Shown piece after piece: positions 46,426-54,786 of a DNA stretch of 64,000 bases. Source of the DNA: an uncultured Acetatifactor sp. (GTDB lineage: Bacteria > Bacillota > Clostridia > Lachnospirales > Lachnospiraceae); contig CAJTPH010000005.1 in the NCBI GenBank assembly GCA_910578215.1, positions 1 to 64,000 of the forward strand, given 5' to 3'. The stretch's first letter is position 1, and every line of letters starts with the position of its first letter. A program made the position numbers and the translations under genes. The notes beneath the pieces are model-generated. The model was not told where the DNA came from. It was given only the letters and a program-made list of their open reading frames with translations, and made no database searches.

Positions 46426-46509
46426 TGTGCGCTTCAGCGCACATACCCATCAAAATTCTTGACAATAAAATCCTGCTCTTGGATTTTATTGTATGAAAGC
46501 TTACTTTCA
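46426..46509. repeat. Three consecutive stem-loops within the ABC operon
   Basis: In 109 bases between ATPase and permease genes there are (a) TGTGCGC-TTCA-GCGCACA at about 46426-46443, (b) an 11-pair perfect stem CAATAAAATCC/GGATTTTATTG at 46463-46491, and (c) TGAAAG-CTTA-CTTTCA at 46494-46509. They may tune relative expression, by processing or attenuation. Element (a) is like those at 11355 and 50401. Confidence 0.6.
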
Positions 46510-46521
46510 AGCGGATTGCCT

Positions 46522-47439
46522 TCAGGCCTCTTCACCCACTTTTGCCACAAAAATATCGTTCAGCGACGGTTCATAATTTCCGTATCTCTCCACGGCAATA
46601 TCGGACTTTGCCAGCCGTTCCACCATAGTCTGCTTATCCGCGCCTTCCTTCAGCTCCAATATCAAAAATTCCTTCTTTCTCCCGGAGACGCTCACGATCT
46701 GTGCCCACTCCTTTTCCAGCTTGTTTGCAAGCTCATCCAGAGAATAGTTTTCCGATGCCAGCATCAGACGGTTCCTGCCGTAGTCCTTTTTAATATCCTT
46801 CAGCTTTCCGTCCAGAACCACCTCTCCCTGATTAATAACAGAGATATTGTCACAGAACTCCTCCACATAGCTCATCTGATGGCTGGAAAAAATCACCAGC
46901 CGCCCGTCGGTTATCAGCTCGTTCACCACATCCTTCAGAATCTGGGAGTTGACCGGGTCCAGGCCGCTGAAGGGTTCATCCAGAATCACGATCTCCGGGT
47001 TGCTCACCAGCGTAGCCGCCAGCTGAACCTTCTGCTGATTTCCCTTGGAGAGCGTCTCCAGCTTCCTGTTCACATACTCCGCAACTTCCAGCCTTTTCAG
47101 CCATTTCCCGGCGCTTTCCTTCGCCTCTTTGCCGCTCATTCCCCGCAGCGAAGCAAGATACACCATCTGGTCCATAACCGTGCGCTTGGGATACAGCCCT
47201 CTCTCCTCCGGCAGATAACCGATTTTGTGTTTGGAGGGAATGAACCTCTTTCCATTTAAAAGGATCTCTCCGCTGTCAGCATGGAATACGTCCATTAAAA
47301 TCCGAATGGTGGTGGTCTTTCCGGCGCCGTTTCTGCCTAAAAGTCCCAGCGCACTTCCCGCCTCCACCGCAAAGCTGATGCCGTGAAGGACTTCCTTGTC
47401 CCCAAAGGACTTGCGTATGTCTTTTACTTCCAATTTCAT
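46522..47439 (-). CDS. ABC transporter ATPase, NatA-like
   Basis: 305 residues with Walker A LLGRNGAGKTTTIRIL, Q-loop IGYLPEERGLYP, signature LSKGNQQKVQLAATL, Walker B EIVILDEPFSGLDP and switch His in FSSHQMSYVEE. The C-terminal 80 residues are the DUF4162 type found in NatA. It is paired with the NatB-like permease downstream. The start has GGAAAG upstream. Related exporters protect from Na+, antibiotics or host lipids; substrate unknown. Confidence 0.92.
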   Translation of the reverse strand: MKLEVKDIRKSFGDKEVLHGISFAVEAGSALGLLGRNGAGKTTTIRILMDVFHADSGEILLNGKRFIPSKHKIGYLPEERGLYPKRTVMDQMVYLASLRGMSGKEAKESAGKWLKRLEVAEYVNRKLETLSKGNQQKVQLAATLVSNPEIVILDEPFSGLDPVNSQILKDVVNELITDGRLVIFSSHQMSYVEEFCDNISVINQGEVVLDGKLKDIKKDYGRNRLMLASENYSLDELANKLEKEWAQIVSVSGRKKEFLILELKEGADKQTMVERLAKSDIAVERYGNYEPSLNDIFVAKVGEEA

Positions 47440-47547
47440 TTTACATACTTTCCTTTCTTTATATCCGTTGTTTTTTGCTTTGTATTACTGCCTTTTTTCG
47501 CTCTTGTCGGCGAATTACAGCGCTTGTTCCGGTCCGTAAACAGGCGC

Positions 47548-47709
47548 TTACGGTTTTACTACAGGCTTTCCCTCTTTATCAAGCAGCGGCGTAAAGCCTC
47601 CTGCGTTTCCGCTTCTGCGAAACAAATAATTTACGCCTGTTTCCGTGTCCATCCAGATTTCAACAACTTCAATTTTGCCCTGGCTGTAAACTTTTTTAAA
47701 ACGATCCAT
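47548..47709 (-). CDS. DUF6440 small protein
   Basis: A 53-residue protein, start MDRFKKVYSQGKIEVVEIWM, then TETGVNYLFRRSGNAGGFTP and LLDKEGKPVV. These match the DUF6440 family of short clostridial proteins of unknown function, with the strongly conserved TGVNYL and SGNAGG-TPLLD. The ATG at 47709 has AGGAGGAATAAAA upstream; a longer frame to 47748 has no site. It stands alone upstream of the ABC pair, with 108 bases in between. Confidence 0.85.
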   Translation of the reverse strand: MDRFKKVYSQGKIEVVEIWMDTETGVNYLFRRSGNAGGFTPLLDKEGKPVVKP

Positions 47710-47849
47710 TTTTATTCCTCCTGTTATTATCTTTATTCCTGCGGGCAATGAGCCAGGCGGATGCGTCAGCTTCCATTGGGCGAATGCCGCCAGGTATTTG
47801 ATTTAATTCTCTGTGCCGGTCTCTTTTACATCTTCTTCCCTGCAAAGCT

Positions 47850-48965
47850 CTATGGCGTCAGCACCCCAATCACAAAGCCGACGATGCCTCCAATCAGTCC
47901 GCACAATATCATATATGCTCCATATTGCCCCACAATGGAGATGCTTCGCAGGCTGTTGTCATACCTGCCGTCGTTTAAGGGCTGTACCTTCCCCTCCTCA
48001 CCCTTGTAAATGATGCTTCTGTTCTCCAGGGCACAGGCAAAGCTCCAGCCTCTTTCCTCCGCGTCATGGACACTTTGAAGCTCCCAGTCGCTGTTCATGC
48101 CGACCCAGTCCTTGCCGTCGCTGAATATGCTCTGGTCCCGGGCCTTTCTCCTCCGGTTCACAAGGTATTTGCTGTCCATCGTGTAGATCATTTTCTCGCC
48201 GCAGGATTTTTCAAAGAAATACCGGACAGGCGTAACCTCTGTCAGTATCCATCCCTCCGCCGCCTGACGGCTCAGGAAACGGTTAAGTCCCCGGTTGGTA
48301 AGTATCAGCTTTCTGACGACCTTGTGGGTAGCGGGATTCACCGAATCCTCCCACTCCTGCCTTGTCATGGAAAGCTCCCTTTCACAGCGCACGCCGCGTC
48401 TCCACGCCGCCACTGCCTGCCCGTTGCCCAGGCATACATAGATCAGCACAAACCATTCATACCATTGCATACTAAGACGCGTCGACATATCGCAGCTCAG
48501 CAGGAACAGCTTCAGCCAAATGCTGACCGCAGCAGTCATCATAACCCAGAAAGCATATCTTTTGGCAGATATATGATAAATTTCCTTAAATTTCTGCGCC
48601 CTGTATCTGCGGGAGTCCTCGTCGTTACAGAGCTCGTTGACGCCGTCCTCCTCATACTCCTTGGCAAAGTAATAGTTCATGCTCTCGTCATGGGTAACCT
48701 CCTGCCACCCCATCTCCTGGGCCAGCTCAAAAAAAAGCTCCTTACGGCGAATCTCCTCAAGACCGGGCTTTTTGGGCAGACTGAATCTGTCCACATCATA
48801 GAGCATTTTCTTAGGTTCTCCCTTAACAAATGTAAAGATCATCCCCAGAGTCAGATTGGATAGAAACCAACCCCTTCCTGCCATCTCCTCCAGCCATGCC
48901 CTCTCCTTTTGAAAGCTGAAAAATATCCTGAAAATTCTCTTGTTACAGCACCTGCTCTGATTCAT
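47850..48965 (-). CDS. DUF2812 membrane protein
   Basis: 371 residues with two DUF2812-like units: FSFQKERAWLEEMAGRGWFL near the start, and LSRQAAEGWILTEVTPVRYF in the second half. Each is followed by F...Y.vd strands. Two hydrophobic segments lie between (about residues 140-195) and one at the end (AYMILCGLIGGIVGFVIGVL). DUF2812 proteins are commonly encoded next to PadR regulators, as here (23-base overlap). The family's molecular role is not established. GGAGGAATAACGG precedes the start. Confidence 0.88.
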   Translation of the reverse strand: MNQSRCCNKRIFRIFFSFQKERAWLEEMAGRGWFLSNLTLGMIFTFVKGEPKKMLYDVDRFSLPKKPGLEEIRRKELFFELAQEMGWQEVTHDESMNYYFAKEYEEDGVNELCNDEDSRRYRAQKFKEIYHISAKRYAFWVMMTAAVSIWLKLFLLSCDMSTRLSMQWYEWFVLIYVCLGNGQAVAAWRRGVRCERELSMTRQEWEDSVNPATHKVVRKLILTNRGLNRFLSRQAAEGWILTEVTPVRYFFEKSCGEKMIYTMDSKYLVNRRRKARDQSIFSDGKDWVGMNSDWELQSVHDAEERGWSFACALENRSIIYKGEEGKVQPLNDGRYDNSLRSISIVGQYGAYMILCGLIGGIVGFVIGVLTP

Positions 48966-49260
48966 CCGTTATTCCTCCCGCCCTCATAACACTCACCCCG
49001 TCCACAAGCTGCTTTCCCAGCCGCTCCGTCTCAATTCTTAACAGCTCTACGCCGATGTCTGTTATCTGATATGCCTTTTTCCCTTCCTGAGGAATCTGTA
49101 CAATAACACCGTCTGCCACCAATCTGCCCACCATGGTATACAGAGTGCCTGTTCCAAGCACAATCCGCCCCTTCGTCAGCTCACTGACATACTGCATAAT
49201 GGCGTACCCATGCCTGGGCACAATAATCGACAGCAGAGTGTAATAGGTTGTTTCCGTCAT
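48943..49260 (-). CDS. PadR-family transcriptional regulator
   Basis: The winged-helix region is clear: MTETTYYTLLSIIVPRHGYA, then IMQYVSELTKGRIVLGTGTLYTMVGRL, as in PadR proteins. The start is uncertain. ATG 49260 has no ribosome site close by. Relatives usually begin 6-7 residues earlier (KKYIPMTETTYY), where this gene has ATA (49281) right after GGAGGAGGGG, so a non-ATG start is likely; a TTG at 49293 is another option. It overlaps the DUF2812 gene and probably regulates its own operon through the repeats at 49317-49360. Confidence 0.85.
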   Translation of the reverse strand: MTETTYYTLLSIIVPRHGYAIMQYVSELTKGRIVLGTGTLYTMVGRLVADGVIVQIPQEGKKAYQITDIGVELLRIETERLGKQLVDGVSVMRAGGITDESEQVL

Positions 49261-49300
49261 TGGTATATATTTTTTCTGTATCCCCTCCTCCAATATTTTA

Positions 49301-49310
49301 CCCCCCCCCC
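49301..49310. repeat. Run of ten C (poly-G in the PadR transcript)
   Basis: A homopolymer of ten bases lies in the leader, between the operator-like repeats and the PadR coding region. Such tracts change length easily by slippage. Confidence 0.8.
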
Positions 49311-49316
49311 TGTCAT

Positions 49317-49360
49317 TTCGCGACATGTATTCTCTCGATATGTCGAGTATCGACATGTCG
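49317..49360 (-). promoter_or_regulatory. Probable PadR operator repeats
   Basis: Three related sequences occur in 44 bases: CGCGACATGTA, TCGATATGTCGA and the perfect palindrome CGACATGTCG. They share the ACATGT/ATATGT centre, which is typical of PadR-like operators. They lie just downstream of the predicted promoter, so binding would block transcription. Confidence 0.7.
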
Positions 49361-49371
49361 TTTACAGACTT

Positions 49372-49400
49372 AAAATAACACACTCTTTCCCTCATGTCAA
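49372..49400 (-). promoter_or_regulatory. Sigma-A-type promoter of the padR/DUF2812 operon
   Basis: On the minus strand TTGACA (49400-49395) and TATTTT (49377-49372) are separated by exactly 17 bases, directly upstream of the operator repeats. This predicts a transcription start near 49364. Confidence 0.8.
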
Positions 49401-49455
49401 TACATTTTTTATAAAGGAGGCACAAAAGGCCGGCACAACAAAAAAGGACAAAAAA

Positions 49456-49550
49456 AGGCTGTTGCAAAACAAAGATTTTATACAATATATGGCATATATA
49501 AACGAAACAAAAGCCATATATTGTATTTTCTCTGAGTTTTGCAACAGCCT
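49456..49550. repeat. 95-bp nested palindrome (MITE-like, or long terminator)
   Basis: Outer arms AGGCTGTTGCAAAAC (49456-49470) and its exact complement (49536-49550), and inner arms ATACAATATATGGC (49480-49493) and its complement (49513-49526), form a long hairpin. The outer ends resemble IS6-type termini (GGxxCTGTTGCAAA). It also lies after the histidine phosphatase gene and could terminate it. Confidence 0.7.
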
Positions 49551-49657
49551 CCATGCATGCCTTATATACTTTTAGATTGCATGCCCGGCAGCCGGATAAT
49601 AATGCCTCATAAATTTTCAGCCTTCAGAGCGGCTCTGAGACAATGATATTTCTTTTG

Positions 49658-50386
49658 TCAGTCATGCCTCTCCTCACTGTCGAAGGTCTCGCAGAATCTG
49701 GCGGCAAAGGCGGGCTCCTCGTCCCCCGCATAGAGATGGGAAATATCCCCGAATCCGGTCAATCGAAAAATTGCCTTACCCTCCCTGCGCTCCTCCGAGA
49801 CAACGGTGGTCACAGAGCTGGGAGCGGCGCAGGTATGATGCCAGAGAATCATGGGAGAGACATTCATAAGCCGGCTGAGAAGCACGCATTCCAGCCCGAA
49901 ATGACAGAAAAAAACGATCGTGTCCCGGTTCGCTCTCTCTGCCCGGTAATACTCGCCCTCTCTTACATAGCCGTGCTCCGCCAGCAGTCTGTCAAAATTT
50001 TCAATGACGTCTGCGTACGCCTCCTTCACTTTTCCCTCCCGCATAACCTCCGTATCCGCCCACTTGTCCCGCAGAAAATAAGCCGGCTGTGCGGTCCAGT
50101 CCTCCGGCAGCCAATCCCAGGCAATCTTTTTCCTGTCCTTTACGTCGGGACGGCTGATCTGGGGCGGAAACTCTCTCAACCAGCCGCATTCCACTGCCGT
50201 TCTCCCCATTTTGTCCAAGGTAAGGGAAGCCGTAGCCTTAGCCCGTCCCAGAGGGGACACATAAAACGCCTTCACATCCAGCCCGGACAGCTTGTGGGCA
50301 AGCAGACCTGCCTCCCGCCAGCCCTTCTCTGTCAGAGAATCCTTCTCATAATCCGGATCTCCGTGTCGTACAATCATTAATCTCAT
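49658..50386 (-). CDS. Histidine phosphatase family protein
   Basis: Starts MRLMIVRHGDPDYEKDSLTE, the RHG phospho-His motif of the phosphoglycerate mutase superfamily, followed by YVSPLGRAKATASLT (Arg) and a second His in IVFFCHFGLECVLLS. Length 242 residues suits a cytoplasmic phosphatase. Its substrate is unknown. GAGGGAAAAACG precedes the ATG, itself just after a GTGCGC-type hairpin. Not in an evident operon. Confidence 0.87.
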   Translation of the reverse strand: MRLMIVRHGDPDYEKDSLTEKGWREAGLLAHKLSGLDVKAFYVSPLGRAKATASLTLDKMGRTAVECGWLREFPPQISRPDVKDRKKIAWDWLPEDWTAQPAYFLRDKWADTEVMREGKVKEAYADVIENFDRLLAEHGYVREGEYYRAERANRDTIVFFCHFGLECVLLSRLMNVSPMILWHHTCAAPSSVTTVVSEERREGKAIFRLTGFGDISHLYAGDEEPAFAARFCETFDSEERHD

Positions 50387-50400
50387 CGTTTTTCCCTCAG

Positions 50401-50416
50401 TGCGCGTAAGCGCGCA
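50401..50416. repeat. GTGCGC short palindrome, copy 3
   Basis: TGCGCG-TAAG-CGCGCA in the leader of the phosphatase gene, 15 bases upstream of the ATG. It fits the same plan as those at 11355 and 46426: GC-rich 6-7 pair stem right before a ribosome site. Confidence 0.5.
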
Positions 50417-50514
50417 TGCCTATGTTTATTCCTCATAATTTGAATCGTTTTTACAATTGAATCCTCCCCCGGAAGAATTCCGATACATAAGTCCTTTGGT
50501 TTCCGCACTCCCCG

Positions 50515-51291
50515 TTACCCCAACGCCACATCCAGCACCATCATCAGCACAAAGCCTGCCGCAACGCCGATGGTGCCCACATTGGTATGCTCACCTGACT
50601 GGGATTCGGGAATCAGCTCATCCACGACCACATATATCATGGCGCCCGCCGCAAAGGCAAGCAGATAGGGCAGAATGGGCACTACCTGCTCTGCCAGCAG
50701 AACGGTTATCACCGCCCCTATGGGCTCCACAATGCCCGACAATACTCCGTACCAAAACGCTCTGGGCCTGGATGCCCCCATGCTTCTGAGAGGCATTGAA
50801 ATAATGGCTCCCTCCGGGAAATTCTGTATGGCAATCCCCACCGAAAGCACTAACGCTCCCGCCATGGTAATTCCCGTGTTGCCCAGCATTGCCCCCGCAA
50901 GCGTAACGCCCACCGCCATCCCTTCCGGCAGATTGTGCAGCGTCACCGCAAGCACCAGCATGGTCGTTTTCTGGAAATGCGATTTGACCCCCTCAGGCTT
51001 TTGGTTTTCCGTGTGCAGATGAGGCACAATACTATCCAGAAGCAGCAGAAACCCTACGCCCAGCCCAAAGCCTGCCGCAGCAGGCAGCCAGGCATTTCCT
51101 CCCCGTTCACCGGAGAGCTCGATTGCCGGAATCAGCAGCGACCACACGGAAGCCGCTATCATCACCCCGGAGGCAAAGCCCAAAAGCAGCTTTTCCAGCT
51201 TTGCATTCATCTTCGCCCTCATAAAAAAAACCATCGCAGCACCCAGGGCTGTCCCCAGAAAAGGAATTATAACAACCGCAAACTCATTCAT
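50515..51291 (-). CDS. ZIP-family metal transporter (ZupT/GufA-like)
   Basis: 258 residues, eight predicted membrane helices, and the conserved metal site motifs LAVTLHNLPEGMAVGVT (helix 4) and IAIQNFPEGAIISMP (helix 5), with the H-N-x-P-E-G and Q-N-x-P-E-G pattern of ZIP transporters. A His-containing loop (VPHLHTENQKPEG) lies before helix 4. It imports Zn2+ or other divalent metals. A small inverted repeat 36 bases upstream may be a metal-regulator site. The gene stands alone. Confidence 0.93.
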   Translation of the reverse strand: MNEFAVVIIPFLGTALGAAMVFFMRAKMNAKLEKLLLGFASGVMIAASVWSLLIPAIELSGERGGNAWLPAAAGFGLGVGFLLLLDSIVPHLHTENQKPEGVKSHFQKTTMLVLAVTLHNLPEGMAVGVTLAGAMLGNTGITMAGALVLSVGIAIQNFPEGAIISMPLRSMGASRPRAFWYGVLSGIVEPIGAVITVLLAEQVVPILPYLLAFAAGAMIYVVVDELIPESQSGEHTNVGTIGVAAGFVLMMVLDVALG

Positions 51292-51326
51292 GAATTTTTT
51301 TCACCATCCTGCTTATCATAAAATAA

Positions 51327-51343
51327 ATACTATTTTATAGTAT
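51327..51343. promoter_or_regulatory. Inverted repeat upstream of the ZIP gene
   Basis: ATACTAT-TTT-ATAGTAT is a perfect 7-base inverted repeat ahead of the ZIP gene start. It could be an operator for a metal-responsive regulator, but I do not recognise the consensus. Confidence 0.35.
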
Positions 51344-51399
51344 GCGAAATAGTCTGTTCAAAATTCAACATAAAAATTCAATAAAAGCCTTACCCGCGG

Positions 51400-52374
51400 T
51401 CATACTCCTTCTTCAGTCAATCCATATTCCTGCAGAAGCCCTCTCTGATAAACCGCATCTTCAAAAGAACGCTTTATATCCTCCTGCCGTCCTTCGGACG
51501 CCATCCTCTTATACAGCTCAGTTATCATATCGATGCCCTGGCTAAGCCCCTGACTGATTCCCTGACTGATCCCGCGCCGGAACCCTCTCTCCTCCACCTT
51601 ATCCAGCCATTTATCCACAGCGATTCCTCCCCCGTTTTCTTCATCCTTGCTGCCCGTTACTGTCCTGGCATAGCTGCTATACCTTTTATCATTCTTAACC
51701 ACAGCTAAAGTATACCATGTATCCGGATACTTGGCAACCATGCCTTTCATCATTTCTTCGTTACAGTCCTCCCTCATGGCGGTAAAAAATATCTTTAAGT
51801 CTCCCGTAAAGCGACTCAGCTCCTTCTCGCTCATATGTCGTGCGTCAATGAGATGCATAGGGTAATTGGGCACATACTGCTTCAGCCATTTCTTTTCTTC
51901 CTCCTTCAGACCATACATATCATACAATTCCCGCGGACCGTCCCATCTGTCCTCGCCCACATATAGCACCACGGTCATTACAGGGCAAATTACGGTTCCC
52001 CTCGGCACACCGTGAACGGGAGGAAATTGTATTCCCTGCTGTCTGGCATCCGCGGCTTTCATCCTGCACTGCTTTTCGTAATGCATGGCATCCAGCTGCA
52101 TCACCCTGACAGGCATATAATAATGAATATCCGTCTGCTCCTCCACTCCAAGTATAATCCGGAAACCCATACCGGATTTAGACAGCATGCACACATCCCT
52201 GATCCTTTCCGCCATCTCCCGTCCCTTCAGCGGCACATCGGTCACGGAATCCTGCTCAGACACATCCTCAGGATGGATATAATGTTCCCTGTCAAAAAAA
52301 GTTTCGTTAAACAGCTGTGTGAAAATACCGGGTATTTTTACATACGCCTTAACGCTCTGGTCAATTTTTCCCAC
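51400..52374 (-). CDS. Rpn-family PD-(D/E)XK nuclease / putative transposase
   Basis: The protein matches the Rpn (recombination-promoting nuclease) group: IPGIFTQLFNETFFDREHYI, then FRIILGVEEQTDIHYYMPVR (the D/E-x-Q/K part of the PD-(D/E)XK core; here VEEQTDIHYYM) and PVMTVVLYVGEDRWDGPREL. The C-terminus has a short repeat GISQGISQGLSQGID. I choose the GTG at 52374, since GGGGAGG lies upstream and relatives start MGK; an ATG at 52401 has no site. Rpn proteins move within genomes or cut DNA in vitro; the precise role is unsettled. Confidence 0.85.
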   Translation of the reverse strand: MGKIDQSVKAYVKIPGIFTQLFNETFFDREHYIHPEDVSEQDSVTDVPLKGREMAERIRDVCMLSKSGMGFRIILGVEEQTDIHYYMPVRVMQLDAMHYEKQCRMKAADARQQGIQFPPVHGVPRGTVICPVMTVVLYVGEDRWDGPRELYDMYGLKEEEKKWLKQYVPNYPMHLIDARHMSEKELSRFTGDLKIFFTAMREDCNEEMMKGMVAKYPDTWYTLAVVKNDKRYSSYARTVTGSKDEENGGGIAVDKWLDKVEERGFRRGISQGISQGLSQGIDMITELYKRMASEGRQEDIKRSFEDAVYQRGLLQEYGLTEEGV

Positions 52375-52827
52375 AGACTTCCTCCCCTGTACATTATACA
52401 AAAAAAATCGTGCGCCTCAGGGCACATGGAATCGGAATCAGAAATCGATACAATCTGCTTGCCCTGCAGCAAATGTGATGATTTATGGCAACACGGCAGA
52501 CCGCATTCCAGACAGCGACAGATTGCGCCTGATGTGAAAACACGCAGGCTCTGCATACATACGCTTCAAAAATCGGTCATAACCAAATTATTTTATATTT
52601 ACATAAAGGGATTAAAGTTTTCAGGAAAAGCTTAGATGTGCGCTAAGGCGCCATAGACACGAAAACAGATATCCCGACTACAAAAAACATTATATCAAAA
52701 CAAAAGGCGCATGTAAAGCATCAAAATCGATGCCTGCCATACGCCATAATAGGAATCGTTATAAATTGCACGCCCGGCTGCTGCAAATTTTCATGAAATA
52801 GCAAGTCTGACCCGGCGGAGCGCCTTG
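52375..52827. other. Intergenic region without recognised genes
   Basis: The 453 bases upstream of the Rpn gene and downstream of the metal ATPase. There is a GTGC/GCAC hairpin at 52410-52425 and a related imperfect one at about 52635-52652 (GTGCGCTAAGGCGC). I see no coding sequence or RNA gene. Confidence 0.4.
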
Positions 52828-54774
52828 TCAGGCGCGGGCCTTCCTGCGGCGAACCCTGTCGGAGGTCTTAAGGCATCTTACTGCGTTCAGCACCGCAATT
52901 ACCATGACTCCCACATCCGCAAAAATGGCAAGCCACATATTGGCGATGCCTGCCGCGCCCAAAATAAGGCACACAGCCTTCACCGCAAGGGCAAAAACAA
53001 TATTTTCGTAAACAATCCGCAGACATTTCCGGGAAATACGCATTGCCAGGGCAAGCTTCATGGGATTGTCATCCATGAGCACAATATCCGCCGCCTCGAT
53101 CGCCGCGTCCGAGCCCAGCGCCCCCATTGCCACACCGATATCCGCTCTGGATAGCACCGGCGCGTCATTGATGCCGTCTCCCACAAAGGCGAGCTTTTCT
53201 TTTGCACCTTTCTGCGCAAGAAGCTGCTCCACGGCTTCCACCTTATCGCCGGGCAGAAGCTCGCTTCGTACCTCGTCCAGTCCAAGCTCACCTGCCACAT
53301 GGTCCGCCACCGCCTTGCTGTCGCCGGTGAGCATCACCGTTTTTTTCACGCCTGACGCCTTCAGCGCCGCCACCGCCTCTGCGGACTGCTCCTTCACCAC
53401 ATCGGAAATCAGGATATAGCCCGCGTATTCATTGTCAACCGCCACATGAACCACGGTTCCCACATCAGAGCTTTCCCCGCAGACAAGCCCCAGCCTTTTC
53501 ATAAGCTTACCATTGCCCGCCGCCGCCTGAACGCCGTCAACCTTTGCCGTCACGCCGTTTCCGCTGATCTCCTCTATATCGGACACCCTGGCTTTCACGA
53601 TTTCCCCGCCGTATGCCTCCCTCAGGCTCCGGCTGATGGGGTGGGAGGAATAGCTTTCGGCATATGCCGCATATTCCAGCAGCCTTCGCTGCGCATCCTC
53701 CCCATGCTTTTCTCTGAACGCCCCAGACGGACAGGTGCCCGTTACCTGAAATACGCCTTGCGTCAGGGTTCCTGTCTTATCAAAGACCACATACCTTGTC
53801 TGTGCAAGAGCCTCCAGAAAATTGGAGCCCTTCACAAGAATGCCGCATGCCGACGCCCCTCCGATTCCCCCGAAAAAGCTTAAGGGTATGGAGATAACCA
53901 GTGCGCAGGGACAGCTGATAACGAGAAAGGTCAGCGCGCGGAATATCCATGTGCCCCAGTCTGCAGGATTCCCCATTGCCAGATTCACAATTGACGGAAG
54001 GACCGCCAGCGCCAGGGCGCTGTAGCAGACCGCGGGAGTATAATATCTAGCAAACTTGGTGATAAAGTTCTCGGTTCGCGCTTTTTTCATGCTTGAATTT
54101 TCTACCAGGTCCAGAATCTTGGAGACAGTGGACTGCCCAAACTCCTTAGTGGTGCGAATTCTTAACAGCCCTGAAAGGTTTACACAGCCGCTGATAACCT
54201 CATCCTTGACGGACACCTCTCTGGGGACGCTCTCCCCTGTCAGAGCGCTGGTGTTCAGACTGGATGCACCCTCCTCCACTATGCCGTCGATGGGCACCTT
54301 TTCGCCCGGCTGTACCACGATGACTGTGCCCACCTCCACATCGTCTGGGTCTACCTGCTCCAGATTGCCGCTCTCGTCCTCTATGTTGGCATAATCCGGG
54401 CGAATGTCCATAAGGGCGGAAATGTTTCTGCGGCTTTTACCCACGGCAACCGCCTGAAACAGCTCGCCAACCTGGTAAAAAAGCATTACCGCCACACCTT
54501 CCGCAAATTCGCCCTCTCCGCCGGCCGCCTCCTGGTACACTCCCAGCACCATGGCGCCTGCCGTCGCCACCGCCATCAGAAAATTCTCGTCAAAAACCTC
54601 CCCGTGGGCAATGCCCAGCGCCGCCTTGCGCAAAATGTCATAACCGATGACAAAATAGGGAATCAAGTACAACGCGCACCTGAGATACCCCTTCGCAGGC
54701 ACAAAATGCAGTACCGCCATTAAAACCGCCGCGATAATTATTCGGTATAAAACTTTTTTCTGTTTTTTTGTCAT
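52828..54774 (-). CDS. Heavy-metal P-type ATPase (Cd/Zn/Co type)
   Basis: The 648-residue P1B-type pump has six to eight helices and all catalytic motifs: TGESVPRE (actuator), SCPCALVIS (metal-binding CPC helix), DKTGTLTQG (phosphorylated Asp), SHPIS (HP motif) and GDGINDAPVL. The CPC pattern and short N-terminus suit Zn/Cd/Co exporters (CadA/ZntA-like). There is no metal-binding domain at the N-terminus; this is encoded by the next upstream gene. Transcribed from the promoter at 55194-55222, with an operator of the ArsR/SmtB kind. GGAGG precedes the ATG. Confidence 0.93.
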   Translation of the reverse strand: MTKKQKKVLYRIIIAAVLMAVLHFVPAKGYLRCALYLIPYFVIGYDILRKAALGIAHGEVFDENFLMAVATAGAMVLGVYQEAAGGEGEFAEGVAVMLFYQVGELFQAVAVGKSRRNISALMDIRPDYANIEDESGNLEQVDPDDVEVGTVIVVQPGEKVPIDGIVEEGASSLNTSALTGESVPREVSVKDEVISGCVNLSGLLRIRTTKEFGQSTVSKILDLVENSSMKKARTENFITKFARYYTPAVCYSALALAVLPSIVNLAMGNPADWGTWIFRALTFLVISCPCALVISIPLSFFGGIGGASACGILVKGSNFLEALAQTRYVVFDKTGTLTQGVFQVTGTCPSGAFREKHGEDAQRRLLEYAAYAESYSSHPISRSLREAYGGEIVKARVSDIEEISGNGVTAKVDGVQAAAGNGKLMKRLGLVCGESSDVGTVVHVAVDNEYAGYILISDVVKEQSAEAVAALKASGVKKTVMLTGDSKAVADHVAGELGLDEVRSELLPGDKVEAVEQLLAQKGAKEKLAFVGDGINDAPVLSRADIGVAMGALGSDAAIEAADIVLMDDNPMKLALAMRISRKCLRIVYENIVFALAVKAVCLILGAAGIANMWLAIFADVGVMVIAVLNAVRCLKTSDRVRRRKARA

Positions 54775-54786
54775 ATGGGCCTCCCA

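Noticed and set aside
49455..49560. tRNA or small structured RNA gene
   Set aside because: The folding is a simple nested palindrome, AT-rich inside, without tRNA features; it fits a miniature element or terminator better.
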